From Ornithinimicrobium sufpigmenti (lineage in GTDB: Bacteria > Actinomycetota > Actinomycetes > Actinomycetales > Dermatophilaceae): a stretch of 64,000 nt of DNA. Made by a program: the position numbers and the translations under genes. The notes beneath the pieces were generated by a model. That model had not been told where the DNA came from. It did no database searches and saw nothing but the letters and a program-made list of their open reading frames with translations. Position 1 is the stretch's first letter; every line of letters starts with the position of its first letter. The stretch covers positions 2,046,001 through 2,110,000 of the forward strand of contig NZ_CP036403.1 in NCBI RefSeq assembly GCF_004322775.1, written 5' to 3'. Of this stretch, positions 16,325 through 24,254 are shown piece by piece.

Positions 16325-17271
16325 AGATCCTGGTCACCGGCGGGTCCGGCTTCCTCGGCTCCTCCGTCGTTCCCGGTCTGGTGCGGGACGGGCACGAGGT
16401 CGTCAGCACCGATGTGCGCGAGCCGGGCGAGCCGGGCGCGGCCACCATCGGAGCGCTGCATGTGCCGATGGACGTGCGCGAACCGCATACGGTCGACCAG
16501 GTCGTCGGCGAGTACCGCCCGGAGGTGGTGGTCCACCTGGCCAGCATCGTCACGCCCGGCAAGGGCTCGGACCGAGCGCTGGAGCGGGCCGTCGACGTGG
16601 ACGGCACGCGGCACGTGCTCGACGCGTGCCGGGCGCACGGGGTGCGGCGGATCGTGGTGTCCTCCAGCGGCGCGGCCTACGGCTACCACGCCGACAACCC
16701 CGTGCCGCTGACCGAGTGCGACCCGCTGCGGGGCAACGTCGAGTTCGCCTACGCCGACCACAAACGGCAGGTGGAGGAGATGCTGGCCGCCGAGCGGCTG
16801 CGCACGCCGGAGCTGGAGCAGGTGGTGCTGCGCATCGGCACGATCCTGGGGGAGCGGGTCGACAACCAGATCACCCGGCTGTGGGCCGGACGGTTCATCC
16901 TCCGGCTGGCGGGGGCGGAGTCGCCGTTCGTGCTGGTGTGGGACAAGGACGTGGTCCGGGTCGTGGTGGCAGCGGTGACCTCGACGGTGACCGGGGTGTT
17001 CAACGTCGCGGGGGCAGGAACGGTGACGGTGCCCGAGATCGCGCGGGCACTCGGGAAGCGGACGCTCGTCGTGCCCGAGCCCGTCCTGCGCGCTGCCCTG
17101 GCCGTGGGAAAGCGTGCCCGGCTGACCGCCTACAGGCCGGAGCAGACCGTCTTCCTCGCCCACCGGCCTGTGCTCGATGCCTCCCGCCTGCGTGAGCTGG
17201 GGGTCGAGGTGCTGCCGACGCGCGAGGTGCTGCGCCGGTATGCCGCGGCCCAGGCCGGGCGCACCCCCTGA
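16321..17271 (+). CDS. NAD-dependent epimerase/dehydratase (extended SDR)
   Basis: A 316-residue extended SDR: TGGSGFLG at residues 7-14, VVVHLASIV, Ser in VVSSSGAAYG and the catalytic pair in YADHK. Sugar-nucleotide epimerases and atypical 3-beta-HSD-like or hydroxyacid reductases share this fold. The operon context (monooxygenase, symporter, SDR) argues against a cell-wall sugar role. GTG 16321 overlaps the transporter stop by 4 bases. The last codons (AQAGRTP) are already written in sequence resembling the 22-bp repeat that follows. Confidence 0.82.
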   Translation: MKILVTGGSGFLGSSVVPGLVRDGHEVVSTDVREPGEPGAATIGALHVPMDVREPHTVDQVVGEYRPEVVVHLASIVTPGKGSDRALERAVDVDGTRHVLDACRAHGVRRIVVSSSGAAYGYHADNPVPLTECDPLRGNVEFAYADHKRQVEEMLAAERLRTPELEQVVLRIGTILGERVDNQITRLWAGRFILRLAGAESPFVLVWDKDVVRVVVAAVTSTVTGVFNVAGAGTVTVPEIARALGKRTLVVPEPVLRAALAVGKRARLTAYRPEQTVFLAHRPVLDASRLRELGVEVLPTREVLRRYAAAQAGRTP

Positions 17272-17330
17272 CCGACCGGGCGCACGGTTGTCACCGACCG
17301 GGCGCACCGTTGTCACCGACCGGGCGCACG
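17255..17330. repeat. 22-bp period tandem array, 3-4 units
   Basis: CGACCGGGCGCAC starts at 17273, 17295 and 17317, exactly 22 bases apart, with the intervening text GGTTGTCAC. A fourth, partial unit (CCGGGCGCACC at 17255) lies within the end of the epimerase gene. Read on the minus strand the unit is GTGCGCCCGGTCGGTGACAA, nearly the same as the array at 4.9 kb but in the opposite orientation. The rest of the gap to 17467 holds a -10-like box and a palindrome. Confidence 0.88.
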
Positions 17331-17436
17331 CTTCGCGCCGGACTCGGGACAGTCCTCGGCGCCTCGCTGCCCAGGAACCCTCGAGCTGCTGCATACCCCG
17401 TGCAAAGAAGGGCGCCGAGCGCTACGCTGGGATAAC

Positions 17437-17452
17437 CGGACAATATTGTCCG
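17437..17452. promoter_or_regulatory. 16-bp perfect palindrome, probable operator of the KstD-like gene
   Basis: CGGACAATATTGTCCG is a perfect dyad 15 bases before ATG 17468. It lies just downstream of a TACGCT -10-like hexamer (17423-17428), so a bound repressor would block initiation. The TetR-family gene at 19131-19760 is the nearest regulator, but I see no second copy of this site at that gene's own promoter. Confidence 0.65.
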
Positions 17453-17467
17453 CAACGAGGAGTGAGG

Positions 17468-19126
17468 ATGCAGATGAGCACGTCAGAGCACACCTACGAC
17501 GTCGTCGTCGTCGGTTCGGGGTCGGCAGCGTTCGCCGCCGCGATCGGGGCACGCGAACAGGGGTTGACCGCGCTCATGCTGGAGAGCACCGACAAGTGGG
17601 GCGGGAGCTCCGCCATGTCCGGCGGCGGTCAGTGGCTGCCGAACAACCCGTTGCTGCAACGGGCCGGCGCCGGCGACTCCCGGGAGGAGGCGCTGACCTA
17701 CCTCGAGGCCACGGTGGGCGACGAGGGCCGGGCGACGTCGCGTGCCCGCAAGGAGGCGTTCGTCGACGGCGTCGCCGACTGGGTGCAGACCACCGAGCGG
17801 TATGGCGTGAAGTGGGCCCGTGGCGCGGACTACCCCGACTACTACCCCGAGCTGCCCGGCGGGAAGATCGGCCGCTCGATCGAGATCGTGCCGCCGGACA
17901 CCAAGAAGATCGGTGACTGGTGGGCCACCTGCCGCGCGATGATGCCGTTGCCGATCATGACCGACGACGTCTGGCAGATCACCCGCGCCTGGTCCACCCC
18001 GGGTGGGGTGCACCGCGGTGCCCGCGTCGTCGGGCGGATCGCCGGCGGCGTCGTGCGGGGCAAGCGTCTGGTCGGCATCGGTGCCGGTCTGATGGCCGCG
18101 CTGCTCGACGTGGCGGTGCAGCAGCTGGGCGCCGAGCTGTGGCTGGAGAGCCCGGTCACCGGACTGATCGAGGAGGACGGCCGGATCACCGGCGTGCGGG
18201 TGCGCAAGGACGGCCAGGACCTCACGGTCCACGCACGGAGCGGCGTGGTCCTCGCGGCCGGCGGCTTCGACCACAACGTCGAGATGCGCAAGGAGCGCCA
18301 CGGCATCGAGGGCGACCCGTCCGGCGCGCCCGGCAACCTGGGCCAGGTGCACCGGATGGCCGTTCAGCACGGCGCCGCCCTGGAGCTCATGGACGACGCC
18401 TGGTGGGGCGCCTCGATCGCCGGCGTCGGCGACGGGGACCCCGCATTCCTGGTGGGTGAGCGCTCCCTGCCCTACATGATGATCGTGGACGGGCAGGGAC
18501 GCCGGTTCGCCAACGAGGCCGAGTCCTACGTCGACCTCGGACACCACATGCTCGAGCACGACCCGCACGGCACCTACTGGATGGTCTCCGACGTCCGGCA
18601 CGCCCGCCGCTACCTTCGCTCCTACGCGATGGACCCGCGCAAGAACAAGGAGATGAAGGAGGCTGGTCTGCTGGTCAAGGCGAACACCCTGGCCGAGCTG
18701 GCTGCCGGCACGGGCATGGACCCTGACGTGTTCAGGGCGACCGTCCAGCGGTTCAACGGGTTCGCGCGGGCGGGCGTCGACGGCGACTTCGGCAAGGGCA
18801 ACTCCGCCTACGACCGCTACTACGGGGACCCGACGGTGCGCCCGAACCCCTGCCTGGGACCCGTGGAGAAGGGCCCCTTCACGGCATACCGCGTCGTCAT
18901 CGGCGACCTCGGCACCAAGGGTGGCGTGGTGACTGACGAGCACGCGCGGGCGCTGCGGGAGGACGGGTCGGTCATCGAGGGCCTGTATGCCGCAGGCAAC
19001 GTCAGCGCGTCGGTGATGGGCCGGACGTACCCCGGGCCGGGCTCGACGATCGGCCCGGCCGTCGTGTTCGGCCTGATCGCGGCGCGGCACATGGGTGCGG
19101 CGCAGATCCAGAGCAGGGCAGCGTGA
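17468..19126 (+). CDS. FAD-dependent dehydrogenase of the 3-ketosteroid delta-1-dehydrogenase (KstD) family
   Basis: A 552-residue flavoprotein. The N-terminal FAD motif is VVVVGSGSAAFAAAIGA, followed by KWGGSSAMSGGG. The C-terminal GLYAAGNVSASVMG and TYPGPGSTIGPA blocks are diagnostic of the KstD/3-oxosteroid dehydrogenase branch rather than of fumarate reductases. Characterised members introduce a C1-C2 double bond into 3-oxosteroids, but many relatives act on other cyclic ketones. ATG 17468 (or 17474) follows a GAGGAG-rich leader. A perfect palindrome precedes it and a TetR gene converges on it, 4 bases away. Together with the upstream monooxygenase/symporter operon it suggests degradation of a steroid- or terpenoid-like compound. 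Confidence 0.8.
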   Translation: MQMSTSEHTYDVVVVGSGSAAFAAAIGAREQGLTALMLESTDKWGGSSAMSGGGQWLPNNPLLQRAGAGDSREEALTYLEATVGDEGRATSRARKEAFVDGVADWVQTTERYGVKWARGADYPDYYPELPGGKIGRSIEIVPPDTKKIGDWWATCRAMMPLPIMTDDVWQITRAWSTPGGVHRGARVVGRIAGGVVRGKRLVGIGAGLMAALLDVAVQQLGAELWLESPVTGLIEEDGRITGVRVRKDGQDLTVHARSGVVLAAGGFDHNVEMRKERHGIEGDPSGAPGNLGQVHRMAVQHGAALELMDDAWWGASIAGVGDGDPAFLVGERSLPYMMIVDGQGRRFANEAESYVDLGHHMLEHDPHGTYWMVSDVRHARRYLRSYAMDPRKNKEMKEAGLLVKANTLAELAAGTGMDPDVFRATVQRFNGFARAGVDGDFGKGNSAYDRYYGDPTVRPNPCLGPVEKGPFTAYRVVIGDLGTKGGVVTDEHARALREDGSVIEGLYAAGNVSASVMGRTYPGPGSTIGPAVVFGLIAARHMGAAQIQSRAA

Positions 19127-19130
19127 CTCT

Positions 19131-19760
19131 TTAGCGGCTCGAGCCGGGCGCGCCGCCCGGCTCGGGCCGTGGCGTCGATGACCGGTCTGCGCTGAGGCCT
19201 TGGGTGAGCTCGAGTCCGCCGCCCACCAGCGCCAGGGCCCGGTAAGCCAGTTCCTGCCTGGTCCTCCGGTCCCCGGCGCGGTGTGCGGCGCCGTGCACCA
19301 TGGCCAGGGTGAGCAGCGCGTCGTCCAGCGTGAGGCCACGGCTGAGGAGGCCGGCTTCCTGGGCGCGGGCGAAGGGCTCGGTGAGCAGCGTGGCCAGCTC
19401 CTGCTCGGGCTGACGACCGGCCAGCTCACCGCGAGGGCCGAGCACGGCGTCCAGGAAGCCGACCGACTCCACCAGCGAGTCGACGACGTGCCGCCACAGC
19501 ACCCCGAAGGCTTCCGGCCCCTGCAGCTCCTCGGTCATCTCGACAAGGGTGTCCATCGTGCTGGCGACGACGGCCTCCGCAAGCGCCTCCCGTGAGGGAA
19601 AGTGGCGGTACAGCGTGCCCTGCCCCACCCCGGCATCCTTGGCGACCGCCGAGAGCGGCACCTCGTAGCCCTCGCGGAAGAAGAGCCGGCGGGCCGACTC
19701 GATCAGCGCGGCCCGGTTCCCGGCTGCTGCCGCGGGGCCTCGGTTGGGGGCGGGGGTCAT
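19131..19760 (-). CDS. TetR/AcrR-family transcriptional regulator
   Basis: A 209-residue TetR-type regulator. The N-terminal helix-turn-helix is seen as ALIESARRLFFREGYEVPLS, then AVAKDAGVGQGTLYRHFPSREALAEAV (about residues 18-65). The C-terminal ligand domain is helical and ends in a Pro/Ser/Arg-rich tail. It converges on the KstD-like gene, so that gene and the operon upstream are candidate targets. Its promoter region contains GGGTCTGTCAGACCC, an imperfect dyad that could be its own operator. Confidence 0.85.
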   Translation of the reverse strand: MTPAPNRGPAAAAGNRAALIESARRLFFREGYEVPLSAVAKDAGVGQGTLYRHFPSREALAEAVVASTMDTLVEMTEELQGPEAFGVLWRHVVDSLVESVGFLDAVLGPRGELAGRQPEQELATLLTEPFARAQEAGLLSRGLTLDDALLTLAMVHGAAHRAGDRRTRQELAYRALALVGGGLELTQGLSADRSSTPRPEPGGAPGSSR

Positions 19761-19817
19761 CGGCTGATCGTAGTTGGGCAGGAGGGTCTGTCAGACCCTG
19801 GTCATACATTCGTTCGT

Positions 19818-21155
19818 ATGGAGCAGGCGTGGGGCGGTGAGGTCCTCCGGACGAGCAGGGAGCAGCTCGTCCGGGAGGGCTACGTGCTGACCGTCGGTGT
19901 GCCCGGGGAGCGGGTGGCCAGGACGCTCCGGCAGACCGGGCGGGAGGCGATCGGCGCCGACCTCGCCGCCCAGGACGCGCCCCGCCTGCAGGACACCGAG
20001 GTCCGGTCCGGGTTGCGGCTGGTCGCCACAGCATCCGCCGCCCTGGTGCGGGCGCGGGTGCGGCTGGCCTGCGAGGTTCGGCAGCGCGGGTTGCACTCGG
20101 CCGAGGGGCTGACCCTCCGCGACTGGCTGGTGCTGGCCTGCCCGGACCTGGACCCGGCCACCGTGGCCAACCTCGTCCGCGTGGCGCAGGCCGCAGCCGA
20201 GCCGGTGCACGCGCCGCTGCTTGACGGGGTGCTGGCCGGGGGGATCTCACTGCCGCGGGCGGCGAACATCCACCGGGCACTGGCCCGGATCCGCAAGGCG
20301 ATCTCGGCGGAGGAGTACGGCCTGGCGGTCGAGCTGCTGACCACGGCGGGCCGCAACCCGCTCTTCGACGAGCAGGACATCGCGCGCATCATCGAGGAGC
20401 TGCTGCGGAGGTGCCTGCCGGAGGACGAGCACGAGAAGCGCAACAAGGCCCGCCGTGAACTACGGGACGTGCACGAGTCGTCCCTGGCGGACGGGACTGT
20501 GCAGCGCATCATCGTCACCTTCGGCGACGACGCCGACTACCAGGCTGTCCGCGCGATCCTCATGTCTCCGCTGGCCGCACCCGCCACCGCGGACGAGGTC
20601 GAAGCCACCGGCGAGGAGGACAGTCGCACGCCCGGCCAGCGCCGCTACGACGCGTTCATGACCGTCCTGCGCCGTGGTGTGGCCGGGACCGAAGGTCAGC
20701 CCACGACCGCCAAGGCCAAGCTCATCGTCACGATCGACTTCGAGACGCTGCGCCGGAAGCTGTCCGAGGGCGGTGGACAGTTGCCCGGTGCTGGCGCCAT
20801 CCTCGACCGGACGACGGTCAGCGCCGGGTCGGTCCGGCGGCTGGCCTGCGACGCCGACATCATCCCCATGGTCCTCGGTGGCCCCTCGGAGATCCTGGAC
20901 CAAGGCCGGGCCAAGCGCCTCGTCACTCCAGCGCAGCGGATGCGGCTGTCCGTCCGGGACAAGGGCTGCAGCATCCCGGGCTGTACCATCCCCGCGACCT
21001 GGTGCGACGCTCATCACGTCATCCCCTGGGCCCGGGGCGGACGGTCCGACCTGTCCAACTACGCCCTGCTGTGCGCCCGGCACCACACCTGGGTCCACGA
21101 GCACGAGCACACCGCCACCGTCGACGACCATGGCGTGACCTGGCATCTGCGATGA
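19818..21155 (+). CDS. DUF222/HNH endonuclease domain protein (13E12-repeat type)
   Basis: A 445-residue protein of the abundant actinobacterial DUF222-HNH family. A long helical DUF222 region (about residues 55-330) precedes a C-terminal HNH nuclease: CSIPGC, then WCDAHHVIPWARGGRSDLSN, then CARHHTWVH, with the zinc/metal ligands intact. Such proteins exist in many copies in actinobacterial genomes and relate to mycobacterial 13E12 repeats; the biological role is unclear. ATG 19818 has no Shine-Dalgarno; CATACAT 9 bases upstream may be a leaderless -10. An inverted repeat CATAC...GTATG overlaps the start. Confidence 0.85.
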   Translation: MEQAWGGEVLRTSREQLVREGYVLTVGVPGERVARTLRQTGREAIGADLAAQDAPRLQDTEVRSGLRLVATASAALVRARVRLACEVRQRGLHSAEGLTLRDWLVLACPDLDPATVANLVRVAQAAAEPVHAPLLDGVLAGGISLPRAANIHRALARIRKAISAEEYGLAVELLTTAGRNPLFDEQDIARIIEELLRRCLPEDEHEKRNKARRELRDVHESSLADGTVQRIIVTFGDDADYQAVRAILMSPLAAPATADEVEATGEEDSRTPGQRRYDAFMTVLRRGVAGTEGQPTTAKAKLIVTIDFETLRRKLSEGGGQLPGAGAILDRTTVSAGSVRRLACDADIIPMVLGGPSEILDQGRAKRLVTPAQRMRLSVRDKGCSIPGCTIPATWCDAHHVIPWARGGRSDLSNYALLCARHHTWVHEHEHTATVDDHGVTWHLR

Positions 21156-21249
21156 CCCCGTCCCGCACCCGGCCCACGTGGGGTCGGGTCGCTGGCCTGC
21201 GTGGCGGCATCGGGAGCGACCGATTTATAAGATCGCGTTGGGATCACTT

Positions 21250-22590
21250 ATGGTGCCCGTGATGGACGATCAGCTGAAGCCAAGCCGTGCGTACCTGGAC
21301 CACCTCGCGGCGGAGACGACCGCCCGGATGGAGTCGGTGACGCCCCAGACGAGCACGTTCACCGGTGCCGCCCCGGCCCTCTCCGAGCGGCTCGAGCACC
21401 TGGTGGAAGGACTGCGCGAGGACCTCGTCGACATCGTGCGCACCCTGCACGCCGACCCGGAGACCGCCTTCGAGGAGCACCGCAGCGTCGAGACCCTCGC
21501 CCGGGTCCTACGTCTGCACGGAGCCGAGGTGAGCATCGGCACGGCCGATGTGCCGACGGCCTTCCGGGCCGAGGTGGGCAACCCGGAGGGGCCGACGATC
21601 GCGGTCCTGAGCGAGTACGACGCCCTGCCCGAGGTCGGCCACGCCTGCGGCCACAACGTCATCGCGGCCACCGGGGTCGGCGCCTTCCTCGGTCTCGCGG
21701 CCCTGCTGCGCGAGCAGCCGGAGGCCTTTCCCGGCAGGGTCGTGCTCCTCGGCACCCCGGCGGAGGAGGGGCACTCCGGCAAGGAGCTGATGGCCCGCGG
21801 CGGCGCCTTCGACGACATCGACGCGGCGATCATGGTGCACCCCTACGGCTACGACGTGGCCGACCAGGTGTGGCTCGGGCGACGGCTGCTGACCTGGACC
21901 TTCCACGGCGTCCCCGCCCACGCGTCTGCCCAGCCGTTCATGGGCCGCAACGCCCTGGACGCCGCGTCCTTGGCCTACCAGGCCGTGGGGCTGCTCCGCC
22001 AGCAGCTCCCGCCAGTCGACCGGGTCCACGCGGTCATCACCAGCGGCGGCACCCGGCCCAGCGTGATCACCGAGCAGGCGGAGGTCCGCCTCTACGCCCG
22101 CTCCAAGTACCCCGACACGCTCAAGGACCTCAGCAGGCGCCTGGACGACATCGCCCGCGGTGCCGCGCTGATGACCGGCACCCGTGTCGACGTCGACTGG
22201 GACGAGCACGCCCCGTCCCTGCCGGTGCGTACCAACGGCGCACTCACCGAGCGTTGGGTCGAGGCGCAGCGTCGGCGCGGGCGGGACCCGCTGCCCGGCG
22301 GCACCGTCTCGGAGACGATCGCGGCCTCGACGGACTTCGGCAACGTCAGCTACCGCATCCCCGGCATCCACCCGCTGATCAAGATCGCGCCGCCCGAGGT
22401 GGCCCTGCACACGCGCGGGTTCGCCGAGGCGGCCGCGAGCGAGGCGGCCAGAGACGCCGCGGTCGACGGAGCGGTCGGGCTCGCGCTCACGGCCCTCGAC
22501 TACCTGTGCGACGCCGAGCTGCGGACGGCCGTCCACGAGAACTTCGAGCGCGCCGGCGGCGCCACCGACGTCGAGCACTACTTCGACTAG
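21250..22590 (+). CDS. M20-family amidohydrolase (AbgB/aminobenzoyl-glutamate hydrolase-like)
   Basis: A 446-residue (from ATG 21250) metallopeptidase of family M20D. Visible motifs are LHADPETAFEEH, the metal-binding EYDALPEVGHACGHN, PAEEG with the catalytic glutamate, MVHPYG, and FHGVPAHASAQPFMGRNALD of the dimerisation domain. It hydrolyses an amide of an N-acyl amino acid or p-aminobenzoyl-glutamate-like substrate in the cytoplasm. A TATAAG box (21226-21231) may be the -10. ATG 21262 (MDDQ) is an equally possible start. It is followed by an AbgT transporter and an ATP-grasp ligase, the context of aminoacyl-conjugate uptake. Confidence 0.85.
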   Translation: MVPVMDDQLKPSRAYLDHLAAETTARMESVTPQTSTFTGAAPALSERLEHLVEGLREDLVDIVRTLHADPETAFEEHRSVETLARVLRLHGAEVSIGTADVPTAFRAEVGNPEGPTIAVLSEYDALPEVGHACGHNVIAATGVGAFLGLAALLREQPEAFPGRVVLLGTPAEEGHSGKELMARGGAFDDIDAAIMVHPYGYDVADQVWLGRRLLTWTFHGVPAHASAQPFMGRNALDAASLAYQAVGLLRQQLPPVDRVHAVITSGGTRPSVITEQAEVRLYARSKYPDTLKDLSRRLDDIARGAALMTGTRVDVDWDEHAPSLPVRTNGALTERWVEAQRRRGRDPLPGGTVSETIAASTDFGNVSYRIPGIHPLIKIAPPEVALHTRGFAEAAASEAARDAAVDGAVGLALTALDYLCDAELRTAVHENFERAGGATDVEHYFD

Positions 22591-22680
22591 GCCCATCCGG
22601 CACCACACCGACCCACCTGCTCCACCGGCCCGCGCGGGCCGCATACCCGTCCCTGCCCCACGTGCCGAGAGGCCTGCACC

Positions 22681-24246
22681 ATGACTGCCACCACCGTCAA
22701 GACGACGCGGGCCGACCGCATCCTCAACGGGATCGAGCGGGCCGGCAACAAGCTGCCGAACCCGTTCATGCTCTTCCTCTACCTCTTCCTCATCACCGCG
22801 GTGGGGTCGAGCATCCTGGCCTGGATGGACGTCAGCGTCCAGATCCCCGGCGCCGACGAGCCCACGCAGATGCGCGGCTTCTTCACCGGCGAGGGACTGG
22901 CCTGGTTCACCGAGAACCTCGGCCCCAACTACCTCGGCTTCCCGCCGCTGGTCACCGTGCTGCCGATCATCCTGGCCGTCGGCGTGGCGGAGAAGTCCGG
23001 GCTGCTGGCCGCGTTGATCCGCAAGACCTTCGGCTCCTCGCCGCGGTGGGCGCTGCCGTATGCCGTGGGCGTGGTCGGGGTGCTCGGCTCGATCATGTCC
23101 GACGCGGCCTTCGTCGTCATCCCGCCGCTGGCCGCGCTGGTCTTCGCCGCGGCGGGTCGGCATCCCGTGGCTGGGCTCCTCGGTGGGTTCGCGGCCGCCG
23201 GCGCCGGCTACTCGACCACGATGCTCGTGACCTCCCTCGACGCGCTCTTCGCGGGCATCACCACCGCGGTCACCGCCACCTTGCCCAACCCCGGTGACCC
23301 GGTCCACCCGCTGTCGAACTACTTTTTCAACGTCGCCTCGGCCGCCGTCCTGATGTTCCTCGCGGGTCTGCTCATCGACAAGGTCCTCGAGCCCCGGCTG
23401 ATCCGCCAGAACGTGCCCCGGGAGCAGTTCTCCGAGGACGACGACACCACCTTCTCGCCGGTGCCCGACGCTGACCTGACCTCCGTGGAGCGTCGGGGCC
23501 TGGTCCTGGCCGGGATCTCCGCGCTCGTCGTCGCTGCTGTCATCCTGGCGGGGATCTTCTGGCCGGACTCGCCGTGGCGCAACGAGGAGGGCGCGTTCCT
23601 GCCGAGGTCGCCGCTGCTGAGCTCGATCGTCTTCATCGTCTTCGCGATGTTCATCGTGCCGGGGCTGGTCTACGGCCGGGTGGTGGGCGTGCTGAAGAAC
23701 AGCGAGGACATGCCGCGGATGATGGGCGATGCGATCAAGGACATGATGTCCTTCCTCGTCCTGGCCTTCGTGCTCGGCCAGTTCATCGCGCTGTTCAACT
23801 GGTCCGGCATCGGGTCCTGGATCGCCGTCGGGGGCGCAGAGACCCTGCAGTCCATCGGCCTGACCGGGTATGGCGCGATCTTCGGCTTCGTGGTGCTGGC
23901 CTCACTGCTCAACCTGTTCATCATCTCGGGCTCGTCGCTGTGGACGCTCATGGCGGCGGTCTTCGTGCCGATGTTCGCGCTGATCGGCTACGAGCCCGGC
24001 TTCATCCAGGGCGCCTTCCGCGTCGGCGACTCCGCCACGCAGATCCTGACCCCGCTCAACCCCTACATCATCGTGCTGCTCGCCATGCTGCGCCGCTACG
24101 AGCCGAACGCCGGCCTCGGGACGATCATCGCCCGGATGCTGCCGTTCTCCATCGTCTTCTGGCTGGCCTGGTTCGCGGTGCTGTCCGCGTTCTTCTTCCT
24201 CGACCTGCCCATGGGTCCGGGGAACGGCATCTTCCTGGAAGGGTGA
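22681..24246 (+). CDS. AbgT-family transporter
   Basis: A 521-residue membrane protein with the AbgT opening LNGIERAGNKLPNPFMLFLY followed by about twelve helices. Other family blocks are GVVGVLGSIMSDAAFVVIPPL, FAAAGAGYSTTMLVTSLDAL and SGSSLWTLMAAVFVPMFAL. E. coli AbgT imports p-aminobenzoyl-glutamate; other members export sulfonamides. Position between the M20 hydrolase and the ATP-grasp gene favours import of an amino-acid conjugate. ATG 22681 lies 90 bases after the hydrolase stop. Confidence 0.92.
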   Translation: MTATTVKTTRADRILNGIERAGNKLPNPFMLFLYLFLITAVGSSILAWMDVSVQIPGADEPTQMRGFFTGEGLAWFTENLGPNYLGFPPLVTVLPIILAVGVAEKSGLLAALIRKTFGSSPRWALPYAVGVVGVLGSIMSDAAFVVIPPLAALVFAAAGRHPVAGLLGGFAAAGAGYSTTMLVTSLDALFAGITTAVTATLPNPGDPVHPLSNYFFNVASAAVLMFLAGLLIDKVLEPRLIRQNVPREQFSEDDDTTFSPVPDADLTSVERRGLVLAGISALVVAAVILAGIFWPDSPWRNEEGAFLPRSPLLSSIVFIVFAMFIVPGLVYGRVVGVLKNSEDMPRMMGDAIKDMMSFLVLAFVLGQFIALFNWSGIGSWIAVGGAETLQSIGLTGYGAIFGFVVLASLLNLFIISGSSLWTLMAAVFVPMFALIGYEPGFIQGAFRVGDSATQILTPLNPYIIVLLAMLRRYEPNAGLGTIIARMLPFSIVFWLAWFAVLSAFFFLDLPMGPGNGIFLEG

Positions 24247-24254
24247 TTTTGACC

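Noticed and set aside
17468..19126. Fumarate reductase/succinate dehydrogenase flavoprotein
   Set aside because: The N-terminal FAD motif is shared, but the C-terminal GNVSASVMG and TYPGPGSTIGPA blocks are those of the KstD branch.
19803..19820. CATAC-ATTCGTTC-GTATG as a TetR operator
   Set aside because: The arms are only 5 bases and coincide with the common GTATG/CATAC word and with the DUF222/HNH start; not strong enough to call.
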